A stretch of DNA of 64,000 nucleotides from Halomonas urmiana (GTDB lineage Bacteria; Pseudomonadota; Gammaproteobacteria; Pseudomonadales; Halomonadaceae). The stretch lies in assembly GCF_005780185.1 (NCBI RefSeq), contig NZ_VBUI01000006.1:109447-173446 (forward strand), read 5' to 3'. The translations under genes and the position numbers were made by a program. The notes under the pieces were generated by a model. That model was given only the letters and a program-made list of their open reading frames with translations, was not told the origin of the DNA and made no database searches. Positions 35,835 to 44,150 of this stretch are shown here, in pieces (within the stretch, counting starts at the first letter, position 1; each line of letters starts with the position of its first letter).

Positions 35835-37411
35835 AGATTCGTTCCCAGGTAGGCATGGTCCTGAACCTCGACAAGTGCATCGGCTGCCACACCTGCTCGG
35901 TGACCTGCAAGAACGTCTGGACCAGCCGTGAGGGCGTCGAGTACGCCTGGTTCAACAACGTCGAGACCAAGCCCGGCATCGGCTATCCCAAGGAGTGGGA
36001 GAATCAGCAGAAGTGGAAGGGCGGCTGGCTGCGCCGCAAGGATGGCCACATCGAGCCGCGCATCGGCGGCAAGTGGCGGGTGCTGGCGAACATCTTCGCC
36101 AATCCCGACCTGCCGGAGATCGACGACTACTACGAGCCGTTCACCTTCGACTACCAGCACCTGCACACCGCCAAGCAGGGTGAACACCAGCCCACCGCGC
36201 GGCCGCGCTCACTGATCTCCGGTCAGCGCATGAACAAGATCGAGTGGGGTCCGAACTGGGAGGAGATCCTCGGTACCGAGTTCGCCAAGCGGCGCCGCGA
36301 CGCGAACTTCGAGAAGATCCAGGCCGACATCTACGGCCAGTTCGAGAACACCTTCATGATGTACCTGCCGCGGCTGTGCGAGCACTGCCTGAACCCGACC
36401 TGCGTGGCGTCCTGCCCCAGCGGCGCGATCTACAAGCGCGAAGAGGACGGCATCGTGCTGATCGACCAGGACAAGTGCCGCGGCTGGCGGATGTGCATCT
36501 CCGGCTGCCCCTACAAGAAGATCTACTACAACTGGAAGACCGGGAAGTCCGAGAAGTGCATCTTCTGCTACCCGCGCATCGAGGCCGGCCAGCCCACGAT
36601 CTGCTCCGAGACCTGCGTGGGGCGCATCCGCTACCTCGGCGTGCTGCTCTATGACGCCGATCGCATCGAGGAGGTGGCGAGCTCCCCGGACGAGCGCGAC
36701 CTCTACCATCGCCAGCGCGAGATCTTCCTCGACCCTAACGACCCCGAGGTGATCGCTCAGGCGAAGCGCGACGGCATCACCGACAACGTGATCGCCGCCG
36801 CCCAGGCCTCGCCGGTCTACAAGCTGGCCATGGACTGGGGCCTGGCGTTGCCGCTGCACCCGGAGTATCGCACCCTGCCGATGGTCTGGTACGTGCCGCC
36901 GCTGTCGCCGATCCAGTCCGCCGCCGAGGCCGGCCAGGTCGAGTATGACGGCGTGCTGCCGAAGATCGAGTCGCTGCGCATCCCGGTGAAGTACCTCGCC
37001 AACCTGCTCACCGCCGGCGAGGAGGCCCCCGTGGTGCTGGCCCTCAAGCGGCTGATGGCCATGCGCCTCTACATGCGCGGCAAGCACGTGGAGGGCGAGG
37101 CCACTACCGAGATGCTCGACGAGGTCGAGCTGACCGAGGGCCAGGTCGAGGAGATGTACCGCTATCTCGCCATCGCCAACTACGAGGATCGCTTCGTGAT
37201 CCCGACGAGCCACCGCGAGATGGCCACCGAGGCCTTCCCCGAGCGCGGCGGCTGCGGCTTCAGCTTCGGCGACGGCTGCCACGGCGACAGCAGCGAGAGC
37301 CTGTTCGGCGGACGCAAGACCACCACCACCCTGGTCCAGCCGGTAGAGACCTATGACCCGCAGAGCGGGGGACGGCGCGACGAGAAAGCCAAGGAGGTGC
37401 GTCATGACTGA
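35831..37411 (+). CDS. narH: Respiratory nitrate reductase beta subunit
   Basis: This 526-residue protein carries four Fe-S clusters. Visible motifs are CIGCHTCSVTCKNVW, CEHCLNPTCVASCPSGA, CRGWRMCISGCPYKK (Trp in place of one Cys, giving the [3Fe-4S] cluster) and CIFCYPRIEAGQPTICSETC. It links NarI and NarG electrically. The start ATG 35831 overlaps the narG stop, and its 3' end overlaps narJ by 8 bp. Confidence 0.98.
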   Translation: MKIRSQVGMVLNLDKCIGCHTCSVTCKNVWTSREGVEYAWFNNVETKPGIGYPKEWENQQKWKGGWLRRKDGHIEPRIGGKWRVLANIFANPDLPEIDDYYEPFTFDYQHLHTAKQGEHQPTARPRSLISGQRMNKIEWGPNWEEILGTEFAKRRRDANFEKIQADIYGQFENTFMMYLPRLCEHCLNPTCVASCPSGAIYKREEDGIVLIDQDKCRGWRMCISGCPYKKIYYNWKTGKSEKCIFCYPRIEAGQPTICSETCVGRIRYLGVLLYDADRIEEVASSPDERDLYHRQREIFLDPNDPEVIAQAKRDGITDNVIAAAQASPVYKLAMDWGLALPLHPEYRTLPMVWYVPPLSPIQSAAEAGQVEYDGVLPKIESLRIPVKYLANLLTAGEEAPVVLALKRLMAMRLYMRGKHVEGEATTEMLDEVELTEGQVEEMYRYLAIANYEDRFVIPTSHREMATEAFPERGGCGFSFGDGCHGDSSESLFGGRKTTTTLVQPVETYDPQSGGRRDEKAKEVRHD

Positions 37412-38189
37412 GGCCGCGATCCAATACCCCGCCGCGGAGCCGGACATGCTGAGCCTGCGCGTGCTGGCCCGGCTGCTCGACTACCCCGGCGAGGCGCTCC
37501 AGGGCGCCGCCGGCGAGATGATCGAGCTCATCAGTGCCGAGCGCCGGCTTCCGGCCTCGCTGCGCACCGCCCTGATGGACTGGTGCCAGCGGCTGGCCGA
37601 GGCCGACCTGCTGGAGCTGCAGGCCGAGTACGTGGCGCTGTTCGACAAGGGACGCAGCACCTCGCTGCTGCTCTTCGAGCACGTCCACGGCGAGTCCCGC
37701 GACCGCGGCCAGGCGATGGTCGACCTGCTGGCCGAGTATCGCGCCGCGGGCTTCGAGCTCGATGCCCGGGAGCTGCCCGACTACCTGCCGCTGTTCCTGG
37801 AGTACCTGTCGACCCGGCCGGAGGCCGACATCGGCCGCTGGCTCGGCGAGATCCGCCACATCCTGGCGCTGCTCGTCGCGCGCCTCGAAGAGCGCGACGC
37901 CGATCACGCCCTGGTGCCGCTGGCGCTGCTGGCGCTGATCGGCGCCGAGGGCGACGTCGACGCCCATCGCGATAGCGTCAAGGAGGAGGCGCCTGACGAC
38001 ACCCCCGAGGCGCTGGACGAGGTCTGGGAGGAGGAGGCAGTGCGCTTTTCCGCCGCCTCCGATCAGGACTGCGCCCTGCAGTCCGCCGAGGGTCGCCGCC
38101 TCGCCGAGCGCAAGCAGGCCGTGCCCAGCGACCCCGTCAGGATCATGCCCGGCAGCGGCCCGACCGAACGCGGCCCGACCGAACGCTAA
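37404..38189 (+). CDS. narJ: NarJ, nitrate reductase chaperone
   Basis: This 261-residue TorD/NarJ-family chaperone has conserved segments RLLDYPGEAL, ELQAEYVALFDKGRSTSLLLFEHVHGESRDRGQAMVDL and LPDYLPLFLEYLS. It binds the NarG N-terminus and helps insert the Mo cofactor and FS0 cluster before membrane attachment. AAGGAGG precedes ATG 37404. The C-terminus ends in a short duplicated GPTERGPTER encoded by a tandem 15-bp repeat. Confidence 0.95.
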   Translation: MTEAAIQYPAAEPDMLSLRVLARLLDYPGEALQGAAGEMIELISAERRLPASLRTALMDWCQRLAEADLLELQAEYVALFDKGRSTSLLLFEHVHGESRDRGQAMVDLLAEYRAAGFELDARELPDYLPLFLEYLSTRPEADIGRWLGEIRHILALLVARLEERDADHALVPLALLALIGAEGDVDAHRDSVKEEAPDDTPEALDEVWEEEAVRFSAASDQDCALQSAEGRRLAERKQAVPSDPVRIMPGSGPTERGPTER

Positions 38190-38201
38190 AGGAGAACCGT
38201 C

Positions 38202-38885
38202 ATGTTTGGTGAATACCTGCAACACCTGATCTATGGCTACTACCCCTACCTGGCCGGCACGGTGTTCCTGGTCGGCAGCCTGCTGCGTTACGACCACGGC
38301 CAGTACACCTGGAAGACCGGCTCCAGCCAGATGCTCTCGTCGAAGAACATGCGCCTGGCCAGCAACCTCTTCCATATCGGCATCCTGGTGATCTTCTTCG
38401 GCCACCTGTTCGGCATGCTGACCCCCCACTGGGCCTATGCGCCCTTCCTGTCGGCGGGTGCCAAGCAGATGCTGGCCATCGTCATCGGTGGCATCGCCGG
38501 GGTGATGTGCCTGGTGGGCGGCGCCATGCTGCTCTACCGCCGCCTGACCAACCCGCGGGTCAAGGCCTCGTCGAGCGTCATGGACAACGTCATCCTCGGG
38601 CTGATCGTCTTCCAGGCGGCGCTGGGCGTGATCAGCGTGTACTTCTCGCTGGGCCACCTGGACGGCGAGATGATGCTGACCCTGGCGGGCTGGGCACAGG
38701 CCATCGTGTTCTTCAGCGGCGGGGCGGCCGACTACATGGCCGAGGTCTCCTGGATCTACAAGGTCCACGTCTTCCTCGGCCTGACCATCATCCTGCTGTT
38801 CCCGTTCTCGCGCCTGGTGCATGTGTGGAGCGTGCCCTTCGGCTACGTGACGCGCCGCTACCAGCTGGTCCGCAAGCGGGGCTGA
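38202..38885 (+). CDS. narI: Respiratory nitrate reductase gamma subunit
   Basis: This 227-residue membrane cytochrome b has five helices and conserved haem-ligand histidines (FHIGILVIFFGHLFG, FLGLTIILLFPFSRLVHVWSVPFGY). It oxidises quinol at the periplasmic side and passes electrons to NarH. AAAGGAG lies just before ATG 38202, 12 bp after narJ. Confidence 0.97.
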   Translation: MFGEYLQHLIYGYYPYLAGTVFLVGSLLRYDHGQYTWKTGSSQMLSSKNMRLASNLFHIGILVIFFGHLFGMLTPHWAYAPFLSAGAKQMLAIVIGGIAGVMCLVGGAMLLYRRLTNPRVKASSSVMDNVILGLIVFQAALGVISVYFSLGHLDGEMMLTLAGWAQAIVFFSGGAADYMAEVSWIYKVHVFLGLTIILLFPFSRLVHVWSVPFGYVTRRYQLVRKRG

Positions 38886-38911
38886 GACAGGCCTTGCCCA
38901 CACCTCCGGCA

Positions 38912-38998
38912 GGGGCGCCGGGGGCAGGGCGAAGAGGAGGTCATTTGCCATGGATGGCAAATGTAGCGCCCAGGGAGGGGGTCACAGCGCCTCCTCGC
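38912..38998 (-). repeat. Dispersed intergenic repeat, copy B
   Basis: This is the inverse-orientation copy of the element at 20371-20455. It shares the CCTCCCTGGGCGCTAC core, the TTTGCCAT-CC-ATGGCAAA palindrome and the GC-rich end. It lies between narI and the isomerase gene, about 27 bp past the narI stop. The sequence outside the core is less alike than inside it. Confidence 0.8.
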
Positions 38999-39061
38999 AG
39001 CCCTGCCGCCGGAAAAGCCCCCTCCTACCGGACCGTTGAGAAGAGCTCCAAGGATTTAGCC

Positions 39062-39883
39062 ATGCAAAAGATCGATATCGAGATGATTCCCGGGGGCGCC
39101 AGCCCGCCCCCGATCCGGGTCGGCGAGGCCGTCATCGCCGAGGCCGCCATCGCCGAGGAGATGCAGTACCACCCCGCCGACAGCGCCGGCACCGCCCAGC
39201 TCCAGGCGGCCCGGGCGCTGGTGGTGCGCGAGCTGCTGCGCCAGCGGGCCGAGGCCCTGGGCCTGGCCGAGCAGGCCACCGCGGCGGTCGACGAGGCCGA
39301 CGACGCCATCGCCGCGCTGCTCGAGCGCGAACTCGACGTGCCCGAGCCCGCCGAGACCGACTGCCGGCGCTTCCATGCCGCCCACCCCGAGCGCTTCAGC
39401 GAGCCGACCCGCCTCAGGGTGCGCCACGTGCTGCTGGCCGCGGCCCCGGATGACGCCCCGGCCCGTGACGCCGGCTATCGTCAGGGCGAGCAGCTGCTCC
39501 GCGAGCTCGAGGCGGCGCCCGAGCGCTTCACCGAGCTCGCCCAGCGCCACTCCGCCTGCCCCTCGAAGGAGGCGGGCGGCGAGCTTGGCTGGCTCGCGCC
39601 CGGCCAGACCGTCGCCGAGCTCGACCGGGCGCTGCAGCACCTGCCCGTGGGGCTCCACCAGCGGCCGCTGGCCTCGCGCTACGGCTGGCACCTGGTCAGC
39701 ATCGACGAGCGGCAGGAGGGACGCGAGCTGCCCTTCGAGCAGGTGGCCGAGCGGGTTCGACACAGCCTGCGCGAGCAGGCCACGCGCCGCGCCCTGCGCC
39801 ACTACCTGCTGGCGCTGGAGGCCGAGATCGGCGTCGAGGGTCTCTCCCTCGATGACGACGGCGGCAGCGCCCTGATGCAGTGA
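39062..39883 (+). CDS. Parvulin-type (NifM-like) peptidyl-prolyl isomerase
   Basis: This 273-residue protein has an N-terminal helical part and a C-terminal rotamase domain with LRVRHVLLAAAPDD, RHSACPSKEAGGELGWLAPGQ, and SRYGWHLVSIDER, the usual parvulin segments. There is no signal peptide, so it should be cytoplasmic. Similar genes directly follow narGHJI in other proteobacteria, which suggests help in folding of the nitrate reductase; this is inference from position. AAGGA lies upstream of ATG 39062. Confidence 0.85.
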   Translation: MQKIDIEMIPGGASPPPIRVGEAVIAEAAIAEEMQYHPADSAGTAQLQAARALVVRELLRQRAEALGLAEQATAAVDEADDAIAALLERELDVPEPAETDCRRFHAAHPERFSEPTRLRVRHVLLAAAPDDAPARDAGYRQGEQLLRELEAAPERFTELAQRHSACPSKEAGGELGWLAPGQTVAELDRALQHLPVGLHQRPLASRYGWHLVSIDERQEGRELPFEQVAERVRHSLREQATRRALRHYLLALEAEIGVEGLSLDDDGGSALMQ

Positions 39884-39934
39884 CGACGTGCGCGAGGGCC
39901 CGCCAGCCAAGGCACGGTGGGAACTCGCGCTTTC

Positions 39935-39948
39935 TTGATGCGCGTCAT
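39935..39948. promoter_or_regulatory. DNR/FNR-type site of moaB-moeA-dnr
   Basis: TTGATGCGCGTCAT differs from the perfect inverted repeat only at the last base. It is centred 55 bp upstream of moaB, predicting a start near 39983. It gives the molybdenum-cofactor genes, and the DNR-like gene behind them, an anaerobic promoter. Confidence 0.7.
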
Positions 39949-39996
39949 TCCCCTCGTCTCGGCGCCGGCTCATCATTCACGGCAAGGAGGACCCTC

Positions 39997-40581
39997 ATGT
40001 CCCATGTTTCTGCCAATACGCCCTTCGTGCCCCTGGGCATCGCCGTGCTCACCGTCTCCGATACCCGCGGCTTCGCGGAAGACGGCAGCGGCGACCTGCT
40101 CGCCGAGCGCCTGACCGCCGCCGGCCACCACCTGGCGGAGCGCCAGATCGTGCCCGACGACGTCTACCGCCTGCGCGCCGTGGTCTCGGCCTGGGTGGTG
40201 CGCGACGACATCCAGGCCATCCTGGTCAACGGCGGCACCGGCTTCACGCCGCGCGACACCACCCCGGAGGCGCTGGCGCCGCTGTTCGACAAGGCCATCG
40301 ATGGCTACGGCGAGCTCTTCCGCCAGCGCTCGCTGGCCACCATCGGCACCTCCACCATCCAGTCCCGCGCCGTCGCCGGACTGATCGACCGCACCCTGGT
40401 GTTCGCCATGCCCGGCTCGCCCAAGGCCTGCGCCACCGCCTGGGACGACATCCTGGTCGAGCAGCTAGATGCCCGTACCCGGCCCTGCAACTTCGTCGCC
40501 ATGGTGCGCCCGCAGCTCGCGCCCTGCGTCTCCCGCCAGGCGACATCCGAGCAGGACGCGGCGCAGGGAGCGACGGCATGA
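39997..40581 (+). CDS. moaB: MoaB/MogA-type molybdopterin adenylyltransferase
   Basis: This 194-residue MoCF-domain protein has LGIAVLTVSDTRGF, VNGGTGFTPRDTTPEAL and a C-terminal FAMPGSPKACATAWDDI. These proteins adenylate molybdopterin before molybdate insertion by MoeA. ATG 39997 follows AAGGAGG. The 3' end overlaps moeA by 4 bp. A copy within a nitrate-respiration island probably meets the extra demand for Mo cofactor of NarG. Confidence 0.92.
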   Translation: MSHVSANTPFVPLGIAVLTVSDTRGFAEDGSGDLLAERLTAAGHHLAERQIVPDDVYRLRAVVSAWVVRDDIQAILVNGGTGFTPRDTTPEALAPLFDKAIDGYGELFRQRSLATIGTSTIQSRAVAGLIDRTLVFAMPGSPKACATAWDDILVEQLDARTRPCNFVAMVRPQLAPCVSRQATSEQDAAQGATA

Positions 40582-41834
40582 ACTGCGGCTGCGCGGATGT
40601 CGTCACCCCCGGTCTGCTCGACCTGTTCGAGGCCCGGGCACGCATGACCCAGGCCGCCCGGCCGATCGCCGGCCTCGAGTGCGTGGCGCTGGAGGCGGCC
40701 GCGGGCCGGGTGCTGGCCGCGCCGGCGCGCTCGACCCTCGATATGCCCGGCGTCGACAACAGCGCCATGGACGGCTACGCGCTGCGCCGCGACGAACTGG
40801 CCGGCGCGCCCTCGGGCCTGCCAGTGCGGCTTCGCGTACCGGCCGGCGCCGGCGTGACCCGCCTGCCCGAGGGGGGCTGCGCGCGCATCTTTACCGGCGC
40901 CCCGGTGCCGCTGGGAGCCGATGCCGTGGTGCCCCAGGAGAAGGTGAGCCTGGACGCCGCGGGTCGGGTGCACGTTGCGGGCGAGCTGGCCGCCGGCGCC
41001 AATATCCGTCGCCGCGGCGAGGAGAGTCGCGCCGGCGAGGTCCTGCTGGCGGCGGGAGGGCGGCTCGACGCCGCTTCTATTGCCCTGCTGGCCGGCCAGG
41101 GCATCGCCAGCGTCACGGTGCAGCGGCGCCTGCAGGTGGCGCTGGTCACCACCGGCGACGAGCTGATTGCCCCCGGTCAGGCCTGGCGGCCGGGGGCCGT
41201 CTACGACAGTAGCGGCCCGATGCTGCGCACCCTGCTGGCCGGCCAGGGCTGCGAGGTGCTCGACCTGGGCCCGGTGCTCGATACCCCCGAGGCGTTGGCC
41301 ACCGTGCTCGCCGAGGCCCGCGACCACGCCGACTTGGTGCTCTGCACCGGCGGTGTCTCGGTGGGTGAGGAGGATCACGTGCGCTCGGTGCTGGAGCGGC
41401 TCGGCGGCATCGCCTTCCACGGCGTGGCCATGAAGCCTGGAAAGCCCTTCGCCCTGGGCTGGCTCGGTGCCTCGCTGGAGGCCGGGACGCCGCTGATCGG
41501 CCTGCCCGGCAATCCGGTGGCCTCGCTGGTAGGTTGGCAGCTGTTGGCGCTGCCCTTCGTGCAAGGACGCCAGGGGCGCGTGCCCGCGCCGCTGCAGCGC
41601 TTCCCGGTCGCCGCCGGCTTCTCGCGCCGTGCGAGCCACGGTCGCCGCGAGCTGCTGCGGGTGGTGCTGGACTGGCGCGCCGGCACCCCCGTGGCGCGAC
41701 TGGCCGGCGGCCAGGGCTCGCACATGCTCGGTGCCGCCAGCCAGGCCCACGGCTACCTGATCATCGACGCCGATACGCCCGTGGAGGAAGGCCATGCCTA
41801 TGGATACTGTCCCGGCACCCAGTTCCTCGACTGA
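40578..41834 (+). CDS. moeA: Molybdopterin molybdotransferase MoeA
   Basis: The 418-residue protein has the MoeA motifs PGVDNSAMDGYALR, GAPVPLGADAVVPQE, GEELIAPGQ-like segment (GDELIAPGQ), the MoCF core CTGGVSVGEEDHV and GLPGNPVASLV. MoeA inserts molybdate into adenylated molybdopterin. It is translationally coupled to moaB, and its last 41 bp overlap the start of the DNR-like gene. Confidence 0.94.
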   Translation: MNCGCADVVTPGLLDLFEARARMTQAARPIAGLECVALEAAAGRVLAAPARSTLDMPGVDNSAMDGYALRRDELAGAPSGLPVRLRVPAGAGVTRLPEGGCARIFTGAPVPLGADAVVPQEKVSLDAAGRVHVAGELAAGANIRRRGEESRAGEVLLAAGGRLDAASIALLAGQGIASVTVQRRLQVALVTTGDELIAPGQAWRPGAVYDSSGPMLRTLLAGQGCEVLDLGPVLDTPEALATVLAEARDHADLVLCTGGVSVGEEDHVRSVLERLGGIAFHGVAMKPGKPFALGWLGASLEAGTPLIGLPGNPVASLVGWQLLALPFVQGRQGRVPAPLQRFPVAAGFSRRASHGRRELLRVVLDWRAGTPVARLAGGQGSHMLGAASQAHGYLIIDADTPVEEGHAYGYCPGTQFLD

Positions 41835-42537
41835 GTTGCTGCTGCGGCCGCGCCAGCTTCGCGAGCTGGTGCGCGGGGTGCCGTGGCTCGGCGGCCTCGA
41901 CGACGAGGCCCTCGAGGTGTTGCTGAAGGATACCGGGGTGCGCACCCTGGCGAGCCGCGAGTGGCTGTTTCGCCAGGACGCCCCGGCCCGGCGAGTCTAC
42001 ATCGTGATCAACGGCCTGGTGCGCCTGGTGCGCAGCGGCCGTGACGGTCGGCTGGCGACCATTCGCTGCGTCGAGCGCGGCGGCACCCTGGGTGAGCTGA
42101 GCATGGTCTCGGGGCCGGGGAGCTACCTCTATTGTGCCGAGGCGCTGCGGCGTACCCAGGTGCTGGCGATCCCCGCGGCGCGCTGCCGCGAGATCCTGGA
42201 TCGCCATCCCGAGTGCCGGGCGGAGTTCATGAGCCGACTGGCCCTGGAGCTCACCGAGCGTCTCGAGGACCTGGCCCTGCTCACCCAGGCCGACGCCATG
42301 TCGCGACTGGTCAGCTATCTCCTCCGTCAGCTGCCCGTCGGGCATCACCGGGGGCAGCAGGTGGTGCGCCTGACCATCCCCAAGCGCTGGCTGGCCGCCC
42401 AACTCGCCATGACCCCGGAGACCCTCTCGCGCCTGCTGGCCAGGCTGCGCGAGGAGGGCATCATCACCATCGATCGCCAGCGCCTGGTCGTGCTCGATGA
42501 GCACGCGCTGCGCGACTTCTTGCTGGACGACGACTGA
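41794..42537 (+). CDS. dnr: DNR-type CRP/FNR-family regulator
   Basis: This 247-residue protein has an N-terminal cyclic-nucleotide-binding-like domain (GTLGELSMVSGPGSYLYCAEAL) and a C-terminal helix-turn-helix (RWLAAQLAMTPETLSRLLARLREEGII). The recognition helix has the E-xx-S-R pattern of FNR/DNR, which reads TTGAT half-sites. The N-terminal cysteine cluster of FNR is missing, so it is the DNR/NNR type that senses NO through haem instead of O2 through Fe-S. It is a good candidate to act on the TTGAT/C sites in this island. Its start lies inside moeA. Confidence 0.85.
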   Translation: MPMDTVPAPSSSTELLLRPRQLRELVRGVPWLGGLDDEALEVLLKDTGVRTLASREWLFRQDAPARRVYIVINGLVRLVRSGRDGRLATIRCVERGGTLGELSMVSGPGSYLYCAEALRRTQVLAIPAARCREILDRHPECRAEFMSRLALELTERLEDLALLTQADAMSRLVSYLLRQLPVGHHRGQQVVRLTIPKRWLAAQLAMTPETLSRLLARLREEGIITIDRQRLVVLDEHALRDFLLDDD

Positions 42538-42559
42538 CGCCGTCGCCCTGGGAGGCTGA

Positions 42560-42964
42560 ATGTCACGCACCGCTAATCGACCCCGTCCCCTGATCTACGC
42601 CTGCTCCGGCTGCTCCGACGTGGCCCAGCTCGCCAATGAGGTCGCCCTGCGCCTGGATCATCGGCGAGACGCCGAGATGTCCTGCATCGCCGGCGTGGGC
42701 GGCGGCGTACCGGGCCTGGTGCGCACCGCCCGCTCGGGTCGCCCCATCGTGGCCATCGACGGCTGCCAGATGCACTGCGCCGAGCACTGCCTGGCCAACG
42801 CCGACGTCGCGCCCACCGAGCACGTGCGGCTCTACGAGCAGGGCCTGAAGAAGCGCAAGGGGCGGCGCTACGACGAGGCGACCATCGACGCGGTCACCGA
42901 GCAGGTGGGCGAGCTGATCGCTCGGCTGCCCCTGGGAGCGACGGCTCGCGTCATGGACACCTGA
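42560..42964 (+). CDS. DGC-domain putative zinc-binding protein
   Basis: This 134-residue protein begins with YACSGCSDVAQLANEVALRLD and contains AIDGCQMHCAEHCL, the Asp-Gly-Cys (DGC) and paired Cys pattern of the DGC family, thought to bind metal. The function is not known. Homologues often occur near nitrate-reduction or anaerobic regulators. It lies 22 bp after the DNR-like gene and is likely the last gene of that transcript; iadA is convergent 13 bp further on. Confidence 0.82.
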   Translation: MSRTANRPRPLIYACSGCSDVAQLANEVALRLDHRRDAEMSCIAGVGGGVPGLVRTARSGRPIVAIDGCQMHCAEHCLANADVAPTEHVRLYEQGLKKRKGRRYDEATIDAVTEQVGELIARLPLGATARVMDT

Positions 42965-42977
42965 AGCGTCCACGGCA

Positions 42978-44150
42978 CTACGGCGAGCTGTCCCTGGCGT
43001 AGAGTCGCTTCCCTGCCACGAAGGTCTGTTGTGGCTGGAGATTTCCATCGAGCAGGGTCACGTCGGCATCATGGCCGATGGCCAGGCGACCCTTGCGGTC
43101 ATGCAGCCCCAGCACCCGGGCCACATGGCCCGAGATCAGGCCCAGGGCCTGATCGAATGGCAGCACCTCCTCATGGACCAGGCGCTGCCAGTCCGCAATC
43201 AAGGCGGTGTTGCGCGCCACCCGCATGCCGATGTAATTACCCTGCGTATCGAACTCGGGCAGGCTGCCGTTGCAGTCGGAGCTCATGGTGATACGGGTGA
43301 CCGGCACGCCGCGCGCGAGCAGCCGCGACACCGCATCGAAGCCGGAGAGCCCCTCCTCGCCGGGGTCGTCGAAGGCGGTCACATCCACGCTGGCGGCGAA
43401 GGTCAGCGCATAGTCGGCGGCCTCCTCGAGCAGGGCGCGGTGGCGGTTCACGTGGGTGGGGATCACCTGCTCGGCGGGAATCTCGGTCTCCGCGAGCAGC
43501 CGGCGCAGCGGTTCGAGTCCCCGCTGTCCGTCGCCGACATGAAAGTGACAGATGCCGCGCTTGCCGGCCAGCATGCCGCCGACGCGCGCCTCGCTGACCA
43601 GCCGCGCGATCTCGTCCTGACGGGGTTGGCTGGAGCGATGATCCGAGATCGCCAGCTCGCCCAGGCCGATGACCTCAGGGATCCAGGCCAGGTCGCGCTG
43701 CACGTCGCCGGTGAGGGTCGGTGGCGGCACGCGATACGACCCCGTGTACATGTAGGCCGCGATGCCCTCGGCCTTGAGCCCACGCACCTTGGCCAGCAGG
43801 TCCGCCGGCGAGCGGCTGATGCCGTCGGTGCCCAGCACCCCCACCACGGTGCCGATTCCCATGGCGGCGATCTCCCGGGCGGTGATCTCGGGGCAGCGGC
43901 TGCCGCAACCGCCTTCACCGCCGCCACCGGTCACATGCACGTGCTGGTCGATGAAGGCGGGAACGGCGGTGAGGTCGCGCGCCTCCACCAAGTGCACGGG
44001 CCACCCTTCCGGCACGGCGAGGTCGCGCCCCAGCGCCGCGATCCGCCCGTCCGCGATCAGCAGGTCAGTGGCCTCGAGAGGCGCCGGGGCGAAGATGCGG
44101 CCGACGCGCAGCAGGGTCAGCAGGGGGGCGTCCCGCTCATCGAGGGACAT
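42978..44150 (-). CDS. iadA: Isoaspartyl (beta-aspartyl) dipeptidase
   Basis: This 390-residue amidohydrolase has the metal motif FIDQHVHVTGGGGEGG, the TGSYRVPPPTLTG segment and SSDCNGSLPEFD of IadA. It hydrolyses beta-aspartyl dipeptides. Here it is the last gene of a cyanophycin operon, where it would split the beta-Asp-Arg released by cyanophycinase into Asp and Arg. The start overlaps the cphA stop at 44150. Confidence 0.93.
   Translation of the reverse strand: MSLDERDAPLLTLLRVGRIFAPAPLEATDLLIADGRIAALGRDLAVPEGWPVHLVEARDLTAVPAFIDQHVHVTGGGGEGGCGSRCPEITAREIAAMGIGTVVGVLGTDGISRSPADLLAKVRGLKAEGIAAYMYTGSYRVPPPTLTGDVQRDLAWIPEVIGLGELAISDHRSSQPRQDEIARLVSEARVGGMLAGKRGICHFHVGDGQRGLEPLRRLLAETEIPAEQVIPTHVNRHRALLEEAADYALTFAASVDVTAFDDPGEEGLSGFDAVSRLLARGVPVTRITMSSDCNGSLPEFDTQGNYIGMRVARNTALIADWQRLVHEEVLPFDQALGLISGHVARVLGLHDRKGRLAIGHDADVTLLDGNLQPQQTFVAGKRLYARDSSP

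Noticed and set aside
38911..39060. A small peptide frame starting MANVAPREGV in the narI downstream spacer, with a similar MAKVAPREGF frame on the minus strand at about 20400
   Set aside because: Both are translations of the dispersed repeat itself. Neither has a proper ribosome site, so they were treated as repeat sequence and not as genes.
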